64,000 nt of DNA from Pseudomonas sp. MYb60 (GCF_002979555.1 NZ_PCOZ01000008.1:1-64000), one strand, 5' to 3'. Counted from the stretch's first letter, positions 42,962 to 54,963 are shown. Translations and numbers: made by a program. Notes: generated by a model from the sequence alone, not told the origin.

Positions 42962-45487
42962 TTAGAGGCTGCGAGCAACCTGAACCTTCTCGAAGACTTC
43001 GATCTTGTCGCCAACCTTGACGTCGTTGTAGCTCTTGACGCCGATACCGCATTCCATGCCGGCACGCACTTCGGAAGCGTCATCCTTGAAGCGGCGCAGG
43101 GATTCCAGCTCGCCTTCGAAGATAACGATGTCTTCACGCAGTACACGGATTGGACGGTTACGGTACACAGTGCCTTCGATAACCATGCAACCGGCGATCG
43201 CGCCGAATTTCGGCGAGCGGAACACGTCACGCACCTCGGCCACACCCAGGATGTTCTCCCGGACGTCGCTGCCAAGCATGCCGGTGAGGGCTTTCTTGAC
43301 GTCTTCGATGATGTCGTAGATGACGTTGTAGTAACGCATGTCCAGGCCTTCCTGCTCGACGATCTTGCGAGCGCCAGCATCGGCACGCACGTTGAAACCG
43401 AACAGTACAGCGTTGGAAGCCAGTGCCAGGTTGGCGTCGGATTCGGTGATACCACCGACACCGCCACCGACAACACGCACTTGCACTTCGTCGTTACCCA
43501 GGCCATTCAAGGCGCCGTTCAACGCTTCGAGGGAACCACGTACGTCAGATTTGAGGACGATGTTGAGCGTCTTCTTCTCTTCCTGGCCCATGTTCTCGAA
43601 GATGTTTTCCAGCTTGCCTGCGTGAGCACGGGCCAGTTTGACTTCGCGGAACTTGCCTTGACGGAACAGAGCCACTTCACGGGCTTTCTTCTCGTCGGCA
43701 ACCACGCTCATCTCGTCGCCAGCGTCCGGGGTACCGTCCAGGCCGAGGATCTCGACCGGGATAGCAGGACCTGCTTCCTTGATTGGCTTGCCGTTCTCGT
43801 CGAGCATGGCACGTACACGGCCATAGTTCGAACCGACCAGCACCATGTCGCCTTGGCGCAGGGTACCGTCTTGAACCAGGACGGTCGCAACCGGGCCACG
43901 GCCCTTGTCGAGGCGGGACTCAACCACGACACCACGGCCAGGAGCCGATGGCGTTGCGGTCAGTTCCAACACTTCGGCTTGCAACAGAACGGCTTCGAGC
44001 AGTTCGTCAACGCCAGTACCCATCTTCGCGGAGACTGGTACGAATGGTGTGTCGCCACCCCACTCTTCGGATGTCACGCCGTGAACCGACAGTTCGCTAC
44101 GGATGCGATCGAGATCGGCGCCCGGCTTGTCGATTTTGTTCACCGCTACCACCAACGGAACGCCAGCTGCCTTGGCATGCTGAACGGCTTCGATGGTTTG
44201 TGGCATCACGCCGTCGTCGGCTGCAACCACCAGGATCACGATGTCGGTCGCCTTGGCACCACGGGCACGCATTGCGGTAAACGCGGCGTGACCAGGAGTG
44301 TCGAGGAACGTCACCATGCCACGTTCGGTTTCAACGTGGTAAGCACCGATGTGCTGGGTAATGCCGCCGGCTTCGCCAGCCGCCACCTTGGCACGACGGA
44401 TGTAGTCGAGCAGGGAAGTCTTACCGTGGTCAACGTGGCCCATTACGGTCACAACCGGCGCACGGGAAACCGCTTCACCTTCAAACTTCAGGGACTCGGC
44501 CAGGGAATCTTCCAGGGCGGTGTCGCTGACCAGGGTCACTTTGTGGCCCAGTTCCTCAGCCACAAGCTGGGCAGTTTCCTGATCCAGTACCTGGTTGATG
44601 GTGGCCGGGGTGCCCAGCTTGAACATGAACTTGATGATTTCAGCTGCCTTGACCGACATCTGCTGGGCGAGGTCGCCCACAGTGATGGTCTCGCCGATCT
44701 TCACTTCACGCACGACAGGGCCGGTTGGGCTCTGGAAACCGTGGGCGTTGCGTTTTTTCAGCTTGGCCTTGCCGCGACCACCACGACGGAAGCCATCGCT
44801 TTCTTCGTCGGTAGTACGTGGAGCAACGCGTGGAGCAGGTGCTTTCTCTTTGACCGAAGCACGATGCGGAGCGTTTTTACGCTCGCCATCGCCACCGCCG
44901 CCACGACGATTGTTATCGTCGGCACGGGGCTTGTCCGGACGACGAGGTTCGTCACGCTTGCGTGCATCGGCAGCAGGTGCTGGCGCTGCGGCAACCGGAG
45001 CGGCCTCACGCACAGCTTCAACCGGCGCGCTAGGCGCGGCAACTGCGTCAGCGGCAGCAGGTTGCGCAGCAGCAGGCTGGCGACGCGCTTCTTCTTCGGC
45101 GCGACGCTTGGCTTCTTCTTCAGCCTTCTGACGAGCAGCATTTTCTACTGCGCGACGTTCGTCCAGCTCACGTTTGCGCTCGGCTTCGATTTCTTCCGGG
45201 CTGCGCTGTACGAAGACTTTCTTCTTGCGTACTTCAACGCTGATGCTCTTGCTACCAGCAACACGCAGGGTGCTGGTAGTTTTGCGCTGCAATGTAATCT
45301 TGCGCGGTTCTTCCACTTTCGCCTTGTGGCTGCTCTTCAAGTGAGTCAGCAAAGACTGCTTCTCACTATCGCTCACACCTTCATCGGCGGCGGTGTGCGG
45401 CAGACCTGCCTCACGCATCTGCTGCAACAGGCGCTCTACCGGTGTTTTGACCTCATCGGCCAGTTGTTTCACCGTGACTTGCGTCAT
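42962..45487 (-). CDS. infB: translation initiation factor IF-2
   Basis: GTPase that places initiator tRNA on the ribosome. 841 residues: an IF2-N domain, a long charged, Glu/Arg- and Ala-rich linker (about residues 90-230), a second IF2-N-like part near 260, then the GTPase with G1 GHVDHGKT near 350, G3 DTPGH near 396 and NKID near 450, followed by the beta-barrel and C2 domain that binds fMet-tRNA. The linker is low-complexity and varies between species. An internal start may make a shorter isoform, as in enterobacteria. Confidence 0.98.
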   Translation of the reverse strand: MTQVTVKQLADEVKTPVERLLQQMREAGLPHTAADEGVSDSEKQSLLTHLKSSHKAKVEEPRKITLQRKTTSTLRVAGSKSISVEVRKKKVFVQRSPEEIEAERKRELDERRAVENAARQKAEEEAKRRAEEEARRQPAAAQPAAADAVAAPSAPVEAVREAAPVAAAPAPAADARKRDEPRRPDKPRADDNNRRGGGGDGERKNAPHRASVKEKAPAPRVAPRTTDEESDGFRRGGRGKAKLKKRNAHGFQSPTGPVVREVKIGETITVGDLAQQMSVKAAEIIKFMFKLGTPATINQVLDQETAQLVAEELGHKVTLVSDTALEDSLAESLKFEGEAVSRAPVVTVMGHVDHGKTSLLDYIRRAKVAAGEAGGITQHIGAYHVETERGMVTFLDTPGHAAFTAMRARGAKATDIVILVVAADDGVMPQTIEAVQHAKAAGVPLVVAVNKIDKPGADLDRIRSELSVHGVTSEEWGGDTPFVPVSAKMGTGVDELLEAVLLQAEVLELTATPSAPGRGVVVESRLDKGRGPVATVLVQDGTLRQGDMVLVGSNYGRVRAMLDENGKPIKEAGPAIPVEILGLDGTPDAGDEMSVVADEKKAREVALFRQGKFREVKLARAHAGKLENIFENMGQEEKKTLNIVLKSDVRGSLEALNGALNGLGNDEVQVRVVGGGVGGITESDANLALASNAVLFGFNVRADAGARKIVEQEGLDMRYYNVIYDIIEDVKKALTGMLGSDVRENILGVAEVRDVFRSPKFGAIAGCMVIEGTVYRNRPIRVLREDIVIFEGELESLRRFKDDASEVRAGMECGIGVKSYNDVKVGDKIEVFEKVQVARSL

Positions 45488-45514
45488 GCACTTCTCTCCT
45501 CAGGCCGCGCCTAA

Positions 45515-46996
45515 TTACTCGAACCAATGGGCTCGGGCGGCCATGATCAACTTGCCGGCACGATCATCGTCAATGCCGTCGATGTCGAGCAGGTCGTCAA
45601 TAGACTGCTCGGCCAGGTCTTCGCGGGTAATTACGCCGCGCACCGCCAGTTCCATCGCCAAATCCTTGTCCATACCCTCAAGCGAGAGCAGGTCTTCGGC
45701 CGGATGGGCGTCTGCCAGCTTTTCCTCAGTAGCGATGGCTTTAGTCAACAAACGATCCTTGGCCCGAGCGCGAAGCTCGTTGACGATGTCTTCGTCAAAG
45801 CCGTCGATGTTGAGCATTTCTTCCAACGGTACGTAGGCAATCTCTTCCAGGCTGGTGAAGCCTTCATCTACCAGCACCTGTGCCAGCTCTTCGTCGACTT
45901 CCAGCTCGTCGATGAAGTTGCGCAGGATGTCACCGGTTTCAGCTTGCTGCTTAGCCTGGATGTCCGATTCGGTCATCACGTTCAGGGTCCAACCGGTCAG
46001 TTGGCTGGCCAGACGCACGTTCTGCCCACCACGACCAATGGCCTGAGCCAGATTGTCTGCGCCAACGGCGATGTCCATTGCATGGGCATCCTCGTCAACG
46101 ATAATTGCCGCCACTTCAGCCGGCGACATGGCGTTGATCACGAACTGCGCCGGGTTATCGTCCCACAGCACGATGTCAACACGCTCACCGCCCAATTCGC
46201 CCGACACTGCCTGGACGCGCGAACCGCGCATACCGATGCAAGCGCCTTGCGGGTCGATGCGTTTGTCCTTGGAGCGGACCGCGATCTTGGCGCGCGAACC
46301 CGGGTCGCGGGACGCAGCCATGACTTCGATCAGGCCTTCGGCGATTTCCGGCACTTCGATACGGAACAGCTCGATCAGCATTTCCGGTGCAGTACGCGAC
46401 AGAATCAACTGAGGGCCGCGGTTCTCGGTGCGGATTTCCTTGAGCAGCGCACGCAGACGCACGCCAACACGGAAGGTTTCGCGAGAAATGATGTCTTCAC
46501 GGGCCAGCAACGCTTCAGCGTTGTTACCCAGGTCGACGATCACGTTGTCGCGGGTGACTTTCTTCACGGTGCCGGAGATGATTTCACCCAGGCGCTCGCG
46601 ATAGGCGTCAACGACTTGAGCGCGCTCGGCTTCGCGAACCTTCTGCACGATGACCTGCTTGGCGGTCTGTGCAGCAATACGGCCGAATTCGATCGACTCG
46701 ATCTTTTCTTCGACGACATCACCGACCTTGGCATCAGGATGCGTTTCGGCAGCCTTGCTCGGCCAGGTTTCGATGGCCGGATCATCAAGATCGGCCTCTT
46801 CGACGACCGTCCAACGACGGAACGTCTCATAGGCACCGGTGTGGCGGTTGATTTCCACACGCAGATCAACTTCGTCTTCAAAACGCTTCTTGGTAGCAGT
46901 GGCCAGGGCCAGCTCCAGCGCTTCAAAAATCACGTTTGCCGGTACGCCCTTTTCATTGGATACCGACTCAACAACCAGCAGTACTTCTTTGCTCAT
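45515..46996 (-). CDS. nusA: transcription termination/antitermination factor NusA
   Basis: Binds RNA polymerase and RNA at pause and termination sites. The ATG at 46996 ([12 protein letters not shown]) gives 493 residues; the upstream in-frame start adds seven unconserved residues. Domains in order: N-terminal polymerase-binding domain (to about 125), S1 ([21 protein letters not shown]), KH1 and KH2 ([16 protein letters not shown]), and two acidic C-terminal repeats ([33 protein letters not shown]). Confidence 0.98.
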   Translation of the reverse strand: MSKEVLLVVESVSNEKGVPANVIFEALELALATATKKRFEDEVDLRVEINRHTGAYETFRRWTVVEEADLDDPAIETWPSKAAETHPDAKVGDVVEEKIESIEFGRIAAQTAKQVIVQKVREAERAQVVDAYRERLGEIISGTVKKVTRDNVIVDLGNNAEALLAREDIISRETFRVGVRLRALLKEIRTENRGPQLILSRTAPEMLIELFRIEVPEIAEGLIEVMAASRDPGSRAKIAVRSKDKRIDPQGACIGMRGSRVQAVSGELGGERVDIVLWDDNPAQFVINAMSPAEVAAIIVDEDAHAMDIAVGADNLAQAIGRGGQNVRLASQLTGWTLNVMTESDIQAKQQAETGDILRNFIDELEVDEELAQVLVDEGFTSLEEIAYVPLEEMLNIDGFDEDIVNELRARAKDRLLTKAIATEEKLADAHPAEDLLSLEGMDKDLAMELAVRGVITREDLAEQSIDDLLDIDGIDDDRAGKLIMAARAHWFE

Positions 46997-47043
46997 CGTA
47001 CGCCTCGCCTTTCGCAAGCCATTGGATCCGCGGGATCCGCGTC

Positions 47044-47502
47044 TCAGTCAAAACTGGGAATAATGTTGGCCTTGTCGATCATATCGATCGGCAACAGGAA
47101 CTCATGGTCTTCTACCTGCACCACGACATCCTGTTCTTCTACACCGCGCAGAAGGCCCTGAAAGTTGCGTCGCCCTTCGAAGGGGGATCGCAGCTTGATC
47201 TTCACTTGTTCACCGGCATATTTGGCAAACTGCTCGATAGTGAACAGTGGGCGCTCCATGCCTGGCGAGGAAACTTCGAGGGTGTACTCAACGGAGATAG
47301 GATCTTCAACATCCAGGACACCGCTGATCTGACGGCTGACAATGGCACAATCGTCCACCAGCACGCCGCCCTCTTTATCGATATAAACGCGCAACATTGA
47401 GTGGCGACCTTGAGCCGAAAACTCAATACCCCAGCATTCATAGCCTAGGGCCACGACCACCGGGGCCAGCAAGGCCTGCAACTCTTCTAGCTTGCTCGAC
47501 AC
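47044..47502 (-). CDS. rimP: ribosome maturation factor RimP
   Basis: 30S assembly factor binding S12. I start at the GTG at 47502 ([12 protein letters not shown]), giving 152 residues, the normal length; GAGGGGG lies five bases upstream. Longer in-frame starts add residues unlike any RimP and would run into the terminator. Conserved GYECWGIEF and [17 protein letters not shown] are present. First protein gene of the rimP-nusA-infB-rbfA-truB cluster. Confidence 0.96.
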   Translation of the reverse strand: MSSKLEELQALLAPVVVALGYECWGIEFSAQGRHSMLRVYIDKEGGVLVDDCAIVSRQISGVLDVEDPISVEYTLEVSSPGMERPLFTIEQFAKYAGEQVKIKLRSPFEGRRNFQGLLRGVEEQDVVVQVEDHEFLLPIDMIDKANIIPSFD

Positions 47503-47542
47503 CTGAACCCCCTCGTGCATGTATGTGCATGCTGTGCAAAAT

Positions 47543-47565
47543 AAAAAAATGGGCGAAACGCCCAT
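47543..47565 (-). terminator. second terminator-like hairpin before rimP
   Basis: Stem ATGGGCG / CGCCCAT with a three-base loop (47549-47565), followed on the minus strand by seven T residues. It ends about 40 bases before the rimP GTG. Confidence 0.85.
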
Positions 47566-47610
47566 CCTTGAAACGCCGTCGAACAGCGGCGTTGAAAGTG
47601 TCCAGCTAAC

Positions 47611-47632
47611 AAAAAGCCCCTTAAAAGGGGCT
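47611..47632 (-). terminator. first terminator after tRNA-fMet
   Basis: Stem AGCCCCTT / AAGGGGCT (47615-47622, 47625-47632) with a two-base loop and a T run on the minus strand, 11 bases downstream of the tRNA 3' end. A further hairpin without a T tract (AACGCCG / CGGCGTT, about 47572-47593) lies between this and the next. Confidence 0.88.
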
Positions 47633-47642
47633 CCGCTAAAAC

Positions 47643-47719
<77 letters not shown>

Positions 47720-47786
47720 ACAAAGCTGGGGCGGAAGTATACGACCGATCCCTTGCAGGGTCAATGTAACCTTCCACCTACAAGAA

Positions 47787-47804
47787 AGCCCGCAACAGCG
47801 GGCT
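47787..47804 (-). terminator. hairpin between the two tRNAs
   Basis: 7-bp stem AGCCCGC / GCGGGCT with a four-base loop, 11 bases after tRNA-Leu on the minus strand and followed by TTTCTTG. It may cause partial termination or mark tRNA processing. Confidence 0.55.
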
Positions 47805-47815
47805 CTCCTGATAAT

Positions 47816-47901
47816 TGGTACCGAGAAGGGGACTCGAACCCCTACACCCTATGGGCACAACCACCTCAAGGTTGCGTGTCTACCAATTCCACCACCTCGG
47901 C
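47816..47901 (-). tRNA. tRNA-Leu (GAG)
   Basis: 86 bases including encoded CCA. It is a class II tRNA with a long variable arm; anticodon GAG in loop TTGAGGT, T loop GTTCGAGTC. Lies between secG and tRNA-fMet, the usual pseudomonad arrangement. Confidence 0.97.
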
Positions 47902-47923
47902 AATACAGCGTTTAAAACCCTTC

Positions 47924-48307
47924 TTACTTCTGCTCTTGAGCTGGAGGTACGTCAGTCGCTGGAGTAGCCGACTTTTGCTCTTGAAGCACCGGGACATCAT
48001 CAGAAGCCGGTTTTGCTTTTGGTACTTCCAACACTGCTGGATTTGGGAGACCTACTTGAGTAAGCACATGAGCTTTCTCTTTAGCAAAGTAACCTAACCC
48101 CAAGCTGGTTATGAAGAAACCTGCGGCAAGTATAGCAGTAAACTTACTAAGAAAGGTAGAGGAACCTTGGCTTCCGAACACAGTATTTGAAGCACCTGCA
48201 CCGAAAGACGCACCAGCATCCGCACCTTTACCCTGTTGCAACAAAACCAGGGCAACTACGCCCAGGGCAGCCAACAGATGAAAAACGACTACGACTGTTT
48301 CCAGCAT
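47924..48307 (-). CDS. secG: preprotein translocase subunit SecG
   Basis: Accessory subunit of SecYEG. I start at the ATG at 48307 ([12 protein letters not shown]), giving 127 residues; a longer frame from 48355 would overlap the tpiA end with unrelated sequence. Two membrane spans (about 1-25 and 55-75) flank the conserved [20 protein letters not shown] segment. The C-terminus is a Pro/Ala/Glu-rich tail with two near repeats ([21 protein letters not shown]). Four bases separate it from tpiA. Confidence 0.95.
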   Translation of the reverse strand: MLETVVVVFHLLAALGVVALVLLQQGKGADAGASFGAGASNTVFGSQGSSTFLSKFTAILAAGFFITSLGLGYFAKEKAHVLTQVGLPNPAVLEVPKAKPASDDVPVLQEQKSATPATDVPPAQEQK

Positions 48308-48311
48308 TTTT

Positions 48312-49067
48312 TCAGTTTCCCGCGGCGCGACAGATCGCACCGAACTCATCTGCATTCAGGGAAGCTCCACCAATGAGCCCCCCATCGATATCCGGCATGC
48401 CGAACAGTTCGACCGCATTGGCCGCCTTCACGCTGCCGCCGTATAGAAGACGCACACCTTGTGCGACTTCAGAATTCTCTGCCGCCAACTGAGCGCGGAT
48501 GGCTGCGTGCACATCCTGCGCCTGTTGAGGCGTTGCAGTCAGCCCGGTACCAATGGCCCAGACCGGCTCGTAAGCAATGACTGCCTTTGCAAACGCACCA
48601 ACACCCAGCTCCTCGATGATGCTGCCCAGCTGACGCGAGACAACTTCAAGAGTTTTGCCCGATTCACGCTCTGCCAGGGTCTCCCCTACGCACAACACTG
48701 GAATCAAGCCACAAGCCTGTGCCGCTGCGAACTTGCGATTGAGTGTCCCATCACGCTCGCCCATCATCTGACGGCGCTCGGAGTGCCCAACAAGCACATA
48801 GGAACAACCCGCATCAACCAACTGGCTGGGTGCAACTTCACCCGTCAACGCACCTTGCATCGCTTCAACCGCAGAGTTCTGCGCGCCGACCTGAATCGAC
48901 TTGCCTTTCAAGCCATCAACCACTTGGGTGATATGCAAGCAAGGCGGGAAAACCGCGATATCGACACCGCTAGGCAAGGCCAAGTGACGAAGGCCATTGA
49001 TCAGCTCAGCGACACTGGCGCGGGTACCGTGCATCTTCCAGTTACCAGCTACCATAGTGCGACGCAT
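48312..49067 (-). CDS. tpiA: triosephosphate isomerase
   Basis: Interconverts dihydroxyacetone phosphate and glyceraldehyde-3-phosphate. 251 residues; GNWKMHG near the start (Lys), LVGHSERR near 92 (His) and [11 protein letters not shown] near 165 (catalytic Glu) are all intact. It lies between glmM and secG, a common order in gamma-proteobacteria. Confidence 0.98.
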   Translation of the reverse strand: MRRTMVAGNWKMHGTRASVAELINGLRHLALPSGVDIAVFPPCLHITQVVDGLKGKSIQVGAQNSAVEAMQGALTGEVAPSQLVDAGCSYVLVGHSERRQMMGERDGTLNRKFAAAQACGLIPVLCVGETLAERESGKTLEVVSRQLGSIIEELGVGAFAKAVIAYEPVWAIGTGLTATPQQAQDVHAAIRAQLAAENSEVAQGVRLLYGGSVKAANAVELFGMPDIDGGLIGGASLNADEFGAICRAAGN

Positions 49068-49133
49068 GCTGTACCCCGTCGGTCAAAGTGGGCGCAGATG
49101 TTACCCAACCACATCAGTACTGGCAAGCCGAAT

Positions 49134-50474
49134 TCAGGCGCAAACTTCACTTACCAGTTTTGCCAGTGCTTCGGCATGGCCACGAACCTGCGATTCGTCG
49201 TCACCTTCAACCATGACGCGCACCAGCGGCTCTGTACCGGACTTGCGCAACAGCACTCGCCCACGGCCCGCCATTGCGAGGGTTACGCGCTCACAGGCTT
49301 CTTTGACAGCCGGGTGCTCGATGGGGTTTTCACCACCACCAAAACGCACGTTGAGCAGTACTTGCGGGCACTTGCGCATCGCCTGGCGCGCCTGGGCAAG
49401 ACTCTCTTCACGCCGCTTCATCGCCATAAGCACCTGAAGCGCTGCAATAATCGCATCACCTGTGGTGGTGTGCTGGAAGCAGACGACATGCCCGGAATTC
49501 TCGCCACCTATTTGCCAGTTGCGCTCCAGCAGCTCAGCGATTACGTAGCGGTCACCTACGTTGGCACGAACGAACGGGATACCCAGATCGGCCAAAGCCA
49601 ACTCCAGACCCAGATTGCTCATCAGCGTACCGACCACACCCCCGCCTTGCAGCTTATTGCGCTCGTACAGGTCACGCGCAATGATGAACAACAGATCATC
49701 ACCGTCCACGACGGTGCCGGTGTGATCCACCATCAGCACGCGATCGCCGTCACCGTCAAAGGCAATGCCCAGGTCGGCATGCCCGGCGAGAACTGCCGCC
49801 TGCAACTGCTCCATGTGTGTAGAGCCGCAGTTGTCGTTGATATTCAGCCCATTAGGCTGGGCCGACAGGACAGTAACGTCTGCGCCCAATTCCTGGAACA
49901 CACTGGGCGCAACCTTGTAGGTAGCCCCGTGGGCGCAATCGACAACAATCTTCAGACCGGCAAAATTGGTGCTACTGGGCACGCTGCTCTTGCAGAATTC
50001 GATGTAGCGACCGGACGCATCGTTGATCCGCGAAACCTTGCCTAGCTTGCTCGACTCGACCACCGTCATCGGCGCGTCCAGCAGCTCTTCGATCATCAAT
50101 TCGATCTCGTCCGGCAGCTTCGTGCCCTGGCCCGAGAAGAACTTGATGCCATTGTCGTCATGAGGGTTGTGGGAGGCGCTGATCACGATACCGGCTTGCG
50201 CGTGAAAGGTGCGCGTCAAGTACGCGATAGCCGGCGTCGGCATAGGCCCCAGCAGCATCACATCCGCACCGGCAGCGGACAAACCGGCCTCAAGTGCTGA
50301 CTCGAACATGTAGCCCGAAATCCGCGTGTCCTTGCCGACCAGAATGCGACAAGCGCCCATGCTGCGGAACGCCATGCCTGCCGCCCAACCCAACTTGAGC
50401 ATGAAATCAGGAGTAATCGGATATTCGCCGACGCGACCACGAATACCGTCAGTGCCAAAATACTTTTTAGTCAT
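49134..50474 (-). CDS. glmM: phosphoglucosamine mutase
   Basis: Converts glucosamine-6-phosphate to the 1-phosphate for UDP-GlcNAc, feeding peptidoglycan and LPS. The ATG at 50474 ([10 protein letters not shown]) gives 446 residues; the upstream start at 50516 lies inside folP. The phosphoserine loop is [12 protein letters not shown] near residue 100, the metal loop [13 protein letters not shown] near 240, and the C-terminal phosphate loop [15 protein letters not shown] near 412. Confidence 0.97.
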   Translation of the reverse strand: MTKKYFGTDGIRGRVGEYPITPDFMLKLGWAAGMAFRSMGACRILVGKDTRISGYMFESALEAGLSAAGADVMLLGPMPTPAIAYLTRTFHAQAGIVISASHNPHDDNGIKFFSGQGTKLPDEIELMIEELLDAPMTVVESSKLGKVSRINDASGRYIEFCKSSVPSSTNFAGLKIVVDCAHGATYKVAPSVFQELGADVTVLSAQPNGLNINDNCGSTHMEQLQAAVLAGHADLGIAFDGDGDRVLMVDHTGTVVDGDDLLFIIARDLYERNKLQGGGVVGTLMSNLGLELALADLGIPFVRANVGDRYVIAELLERNWQIGGENSGHVVCFQHTTTGDAIIAALQVLMAMKRREESLAQARQAMRKCPQVLLNVRFGGGENPIEHPAVKEACERVTLAMAGRGRVLLRKSGTEPLVRVMVEGDDESQVRGHAEALAKLVSEVCA

Positions 50475-50490
50475 ACGCGCTCCATCATTC

Positions 50491-51342
50491 TTATTGGGCT
50501 GATTCAACGGCGGCAATCATGCGCACCACATCCACGGTCTCGGCGACATCATGCACGCGCAAGATACGCGCGCCCTTGGTCACCGCAAGGGCTGCCAGCG
50601 CCAGACCACCATACAGCCGCTCACCCACTGGACGATTCAAGGCCAGGCCGATCATGCTCTTGCGTGAAACCCCCACCAACAGAGGCCGGCCAAGGGCATG
50701 CAGCGCGTCCATGTGTTTGAACAAGCTTAAATTGTGTTGCAGGGTTTTAGCGAAGCCAAATCCCGGGTCAAGGATGATCTTTTCCGACGCTATCCCCGCT
50801 GCCGCGCACTGTGCCATTCGCTCAGCGAGAAAACCACTCACTTCACCGACAAGATCATCATAGCTCGGACTGTCCTGCATATTGCCGGGCTCGCCCAGCA
50901 TATGCATCAGACAGACCGGCAAACCCGTCGCTGCCGCTGCATCCAAAGCACCATCACGCTGCAGCGAGCGCACGTCATTGATCAGCCCCGCCCCCAGGCG
51001 TGCGGTTTCGCGCATCACCGCTGGCGTGGAAGTATCCACCGAGATGATCACATCCAACTCGCGAGCGATGCGCTCGACAATTGGTGCCACCCTCTCCAAC
51101 TCTTCCAGGGGAGAGACGATGCGGGCACCGGGACGAGTGGATTCCCCTCCCACATCAATCAAGGTCGCGCCCGCCACCACCATTGCCTCTGCATGCCGCA
51201 GCGCAGCATCCAGCTGGCTGAAGCGGCCGCCATCGGAAAAGGAGTCGGGGGTTACATTCAGAATGCCCATGACATGCGTATGGGCCAAATCAAGAACCCG
51301 GTTGCCGCAAGGCAACCGGGTGGAGGACAACTCAGAAGTCAT
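50491..51342 (-). CDS. folP: dihydropteroate synthase
   Basis: Condenses the pterin pyrophosphate from FolK with p-aminobenzoate; sulfonamide target. 283 residues with [16 protein letters not shown] near 26-41, GGESTRPGA near 65, [11 protein letters not shown] near 99 and DPGFGFAKT near 190. Between ftsH and glmM, as in E. coli. Gap of eight bases to the ftsH stop. Confidence 0.98.
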   Translation of the reverse strand: MTSELSSTRLPCGNRVLDLAHTHVMGILNVTPDSFSDGGRFSQLDAALRHAEAMVVAGATLIDVGGESTRPGARIVSPLEELERVAPIVERIARELDVIISVDTSTPAVMRETARLGAGLINDVRSLQRDGALDAAAATGLPVCLMHMLGEPGNMQDSPSYDDLVGEVSGFLAERMAQCAAAGIASEKIILDPGFGFAKTLQHNLSLFKHMDALHALGRPLLVGVSRKSMIGLALNRPVGERLYGGLALAALAVTKGARILRVHDVAETVDVVRMIAAVESAQ

Positions 51343-51350
51343 TTCGAGCC

Positions 51351-53261
51351 TTAGAGGTCTGCTGCAGGGCCGCCGATCGGGTTCTCAGGACGCTCGTTCT
51401 GAACAACTGGCGGGGTGCCAGAAGTGCCCGAACCACCTTCCCAATCCCGAGGCTCACGCGGCTCGCGCCCCGCCATGATGTCGTCAATCTGATCGGCATC
51501 AATCGTCTCGTACTTCATCAGCGCATCCGCCATCGCATCCAGCTTGTCGCGGTTGTCGGTCAGGATCTGCTTGGCCGTGCCGTAGCACTGGTCAATGATG
51601 CTGCGCACTTCCGAGTCGATCAGCTTGGCTGTCTCACCGGAGAAGCTGGCAGCTTGACCACCACCGCCACGACCCAGGAACACTTCGCCTTCTTCCTCGG
51701 CATACATCAGTGGGCCGAGTTTTTCCGACAAGCCCCATTTGGTCACCATGTTCCGCGCAATCTGGCTCGCACGCATGATGTCGTTGGAGGCACCGGTGGT
51801 GACACCGTCAAAGCCCAGGGTCATCTCTTCGGCAATACGACCGCCGTACAACGAGCAGATCTGGCTGATCAAGGCACGCTTGGAGAGGCTGTAACGATCC
51901 TCTTCCGGCAGGAACATGGTGACGCCCAACGCACGGCCCCGAGGAATGATCGAGACCTTGTAGACCGGGTCATGCTCAGGTACAACGCGGCCCACAATGG
52001 CGTGGCCCGCTTCGTGATAAGCGGTGTTCTGCTTCTCTTTCTCGGACATGACCATGGATTTGCGCTCGGCACCCATCATGATCTTGTCTTTCGCGAGTTC
52101 GAACTCTTTCATCTCGACGATGCGCTTGCCGGTACGGGCAGCGAACAACGACGCCTCGTTGACCAGGTTGGCCAAGTCAGCACCGGAGAAGCCTGGAGTA
52201 CCACGGGCGATCACGGCCGGAGCCACGTCGTCACCCATTGGCACTTTGCGCATGTGTACTTTCAAGATCTGCTCACGCCCACGGATGTCCGGCAGGCCAA
52301 CCACGACCTGGCGGTCGAAACGACCTGGACGCAGCAGCGCCGGGTCGAGCACGTCAGGACGGTTGGTCGCGGCGATCACGATGATGCCGTCATTCATTTC
52401 GAAGCCGTCCATCTCCACCAGCAACTGGTTGAGGGTCTGCTCACGCTCATCGTGACCGCCGCCCATGCCAGCACCACGATGGCGACCAACAGCGTCGATT
52501 TCATCGATGAAGATAATGCAGGGCGCGTGCTTCTTGGCTTGTTCGAACATATCGCGAACACGGCTGGCACCCACGCCGACGAACATTTCGACGAAGTCAG
52601 AACCGGAAATAGTGAAGAACGGCACCTTGGCTTCACCGGCAATCGCCTTGGCCAGCAAGGTTTTACCAGTACCCGGAGGGCCGACCATCAGTACGCCGCG
52701 AGGAATACGGCCGCCCAGACGCTGGAATTTACCCGGATCGCGCAGGAACTCCACAAGCTCGCCGACTTCCTCCTTGGCTTCGTCGCAACCAGCAACGTCA
52801 GCCAGGGTGGTTTTCACCTGGTCTTCGGACAGCAGGCGTGCCTTGCTCTTGCCGAAGCTCATCGGACCGCCCTTGCCTCCCGCACCCCCTTGCATCTGGC
52901 GCATGAAGAACATGAACACGGCGATGATCACCAGGATCGGGAAGCTGGCAACCAGCAACTGGGTCCAGATGCTCTGCTGTTCAGGCTGCTTGCCTTCGAC
53001 AACGACCTTGTTATCCACCAGGTCGCCAATCAGGCCGTTGTCCGGAATGTTCGGACGAATGGTCTTGAAGCTATCGCCATCGTTGCGTTTGCCGGTGATG
53101 ACGGCGCCATCAACCGTGACGCGCTCGACCTTGCCATCCTTGACTTGCTGGATGAAGTCGGAATAGTTGAGGGTCTGCGGCTCGTTAGGGCTGGAGAAGT
53201 TGTTCATCACCGTCACCAGGACAGCTGCGATGATCAACCACAGGATCAGATTCTTTGCCAT
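51351..53261 (-). CDS. ftsH: ATP-dependent zinc metalloprotease FtsH
   Basis: Inner-membrane AAA+ protease for misfolded membrane proteins and regulators such as LpxC. The ATG at 53261 (MAKNLILW) gives 636 residues; the alternative at 53270 is TTG. Two spans (about 4-24 and 102-122) flank a periplasmic domain; Walker A GPPGTGKT near 195, Walker [10 protein letters not shown] near 250, SRH region, and the zinc site HEAGH near 415. The C-terminal tail is Pro/Gly-rich. Confidence 0.98.
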   Translation of the reverse strand: MAKNLILWLIIAAVLVTVMNNFSSPNEPQTLNYSDFIQQVKDGKVERVTVDGAVITGKRNDGDSFKTIRPNIPDNGLIGDLVDNKVVVEGKQPEQQSIWTQLLVASFPILVIIAVFMFFMRQMQGGAGGKGGPMSFGKSKARLLSEDQVKTTLADVAGCDEAKEEVGELVEFLRDPGKFQRLGGRIPRGVLMVGPPGTGKTLLAKAIAGEAKVPFFTISGSDFVEMFVGVGASRVRDMFEQAKKHAPCIIFIDEIDAVGRHRGAGMGGGHDEREQTLNQLLVEMDGFEMNDGIIVIAATNRPDVLDPALLRPGRFDRQVVVGLPDIRGREQILKVHMRKVPMGDDVAPAVIARGTPGFSGADLANLVNEASLFAARTGKRIVEMKEFELAKDKIMMGAERKSMVMSEKEKQNTAYHEAGHAIVGRVVPEHDPVYKVSIIPRGRALGVTMFLPEEDRYSLSKRALISQICSLYGGRIAEEMTLGFDGVTTGASNDIMRASQIARNMVTKWGLSEKLGPLMYAEEEGEVFLGRGGGGQAASFSGETAKLIDSEVRSIIDQCYGTAKQILTDNRDKLDAMADALMKYETIDADQIDDIMAGREPREPRDWEGGSGTSGTPPVVQNERPENPIGGPAADL

Positions 53262-53461
53262 ATCGTTCAATTAACTACCCTCTGAAGCAAGCTCCGCTAC
53301 TGGCGCGCGCTTCGCATGATATTCACCGGCCTAACTTACTACATTACCTACAACTCTGGCAGGCGCCGTCTGTAACCCTTTGTGAAACTTTGACTACACA
53401 ATATTCGTAAAGCTTCGTGACGAAAGCGATATAAAAAAACCTATCGCCCTCCTCGAATTCC

Positions 53462-54112
53462 TCAAAAACGCTCTTCACTCTCAGCGCCTTCCACACCGCG
53501 GAAGCCACGGCACAGCAGATACTGCTCCCGAGACCTGTCACGGGAAGAGTCGGGTTTACGCGTCTGCACCTTGTCGAACAACTTGCGAATGTTCTTGTGG
53601 TACTCGTCGAAACCCTCGCCCTGGAAGACTTTCACCAGGAAATCACCCCCCGGGCGCAGCACCCGACCCGCTAAATCCAGCGCCAGCTCACACAGGAACA
53701 TGGCGCGCGGCATATCAACGGCCGGTAATCCACTCATATTGGGGGCCATGTCGGAAATCACAAGGTCTACCTGCGAATTTCCCACAGCCTCGAGGATCTG
53801 GGCGAGCACGGTATCCTGGGTGAAGTCGCCGTGAACAAAGGTCACATCCGGGATGCTGTCCATTTCCAGGATATCGGAAGCGATCAAGCGCCCCTGCCCA
53901 CCAATCAGACGACTGGTCACCTGGGACCAACCGCCCGGAGCGGCACCCAGATCGATCACGCTCATGCCTGGACGGATCAATTTGTCCTTGTCCTGGATCT
54001 CCAGCAGCTTGTAGCTGGCCCGGGAACGGTAGCCGTCCTTCTGCGCCTTTTTGACGTAAGGATCGTTGAAATGCTCTTGTAGCCACTTAAGGCTGGTTTT
54101 GGAACGGGCCAC
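53462..54112 (-). CDS. rlmE: 23S rRNA 2'-O-ribose methyltransferase E
   Basis: Methylates U2552 in the A loop of 23S rRNA; heat-shock linked (FtsJ). 216 residues; [17 protein letters not shown] near 29 with the catalytic Lys, [14 protein letters not shown] near 54 for [11 protein letters not shown] near 122 with catalytic Asp and [12 protein letters not shown] near 160 with Lys. About 200 bases separate it from ftsH, which is AT-rich and must hold the ftsH promoter. Divergent from yhbY. Confidence 0.98.
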   Translation of the reverse strand: MARSKTSLKWLQEHFNDPYVKKAQKDGYRSRASYKLLEIQDKDKLIRPGMSVIDLGAAPGGWSQVTSRLIGGQGRLIASDILEMDSIPDVTFVHGDFTQDTVLAQILEAVGNSQVDLVISDMAPNMSGLPAVDMPRAMFLCELALDLAGRVLRPGGDFLVKVFQGEGFDEYHKNIRKLFDKVQTRKPDSSRDRSREQYLLCRGFRGVEGAESEERF

Positions 54113-54217
54113 GGGCCACCTCGAAAATAAAACGGGTCGTGATTAACTGGGCGGTCCCGGACTCGCTCGGGTAAACTGGCCGCCGCTTTTTACAAGATCA
54201 GACGCAGGGGTCAGATT

Positions 54218-54526
54218 ATGCCGCTCACTCAAGAGCAGAAGAAACAGTACAAATCCATTGGCCACCATCTGAAACCAGTTCTGATTGTGGCAGACAACGG
54301 TTTGACTGAAGGTGTGTTAGCCGAATTCGAACGCGCACTGAACGATCATGAACTGATCAAGATCAAGGTCAACATCCTTGATCGCGAAGCGCGCTTGGCC
54401 GCCATTGCAGAACTGTGCAAGGTAGGCAAAGCGGACCTGGTTCAGGTCATCGGCAAGATGGCGCTGCTGTATCGCAAGAACTTCAGCGTCAACAAGCAGC
54501 TGTCGAACGTTCATCGTTTCAAATGA
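54218..54526 (+). CDS. yhbY: ribosome assembly RNA-binding protein YhbY
   Basis: CRM-domain RNA-binding protein associated with pre-50S particles. 102 residues; the LTQEQKKQYKSIGHHLKPV start, GLTEGVLAEFERAL helix and GKMALLYRKN motif are typical. Divergent from rlmE across about 105 bases, so the two share a promoter region; both act on the large ribosomal subunit. Confidence 0.95.
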   Translation: MPLTQEQKKQYKSIGHHLKPVLIVADNGLTEGVLAEFERALNDHELIKIKVNILDREARLAAIAELCKVGKADLVQVIGKMALLYRKNFSVNKQLSNVHRFK

Positions 54527-54535
54527 TTCAAAGGG

Positions 54536-54940
54536 TCACGGGCGTGCTTCGCGCGCCCTGCCACTCCACCCCGGCGTCGGTTGTACCACCAGCACCAGGC
54601 CAGAAAACCCTAGCACAAGATAGCTGAATAGCTGCCAGCGCAACGCTTCCGGCAGCCAGACATGCACGATGCAAAACATTGCACACGCATACAGCGCCAT
54701 CAACAGCAGTTGGCCGCGAATATCCCGCCATAGACTCCCCAGGCCTTCAGCCTTGATCAGCACCAGCGCCTGAAGCGTCACGCACACCGCTGCAAAACCC
54801 ACCAGCAATGCACTCAGTAATCCATCGATCTCGTCGATCAACAACGGCGCGAGACCAATCAGGCCCAGCGCCGGCAATACACCTAGGTGCAGCAACCACA
54901 GGCCGCCCACCCAAAACATCTGGGCAAGCTGCCACAGCAT
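54536..54940 (-). CDS. DUF4149 family membrane protein
   Basis: Small integral membrane protein with about four spans, 134 residues from the ATG at 54940 (MLWQLAQMFWVGGLWLL). In-frame TTG codons at 54991 and 54988 would give a longer form overlapping the greA end. A perfect hairpin (54941-54963) abuts the ATG, which makes the start uncertain: either translation begins at the TTG or the ATG lies right after a stem. Role unknown. Downstream of greA on the same strand. Confidence 0.75.
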   Translation of the reverse strand: MLWQLAQMFWVGGLWLLHLGVLPALGLIGLAPLLIDEIDGLLSALLVGFAAVCVTLQALVLIKAEGLGSLWRDIRGQLLLMALYACAMFCIVHVWLPEALRWQLFSYLVLGFSGLVLVVQPTPGWSGRAREARP

Positions 54941-54963
54941 GGCGCCCGCATAAAGCGGGCGCC
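54941..54963 (-). other. hairpin between greA and the DUF4149 gene
   Basis: Perfect 9-bp stem GGCGCCCGC / GCGGGCGCC with a five-base loop. It lies five bases past the greA stop, with no T tract, and touches the ATG of the next gene. Confidence 0.6.

Noticed and set aside
47503..47565. Upstream start of rimP at 47565
   Set aside because: It would add 21 residues unlike RimP and would overlap the terminator hairpin; the GTG at 47502 has a strong ribosome site.
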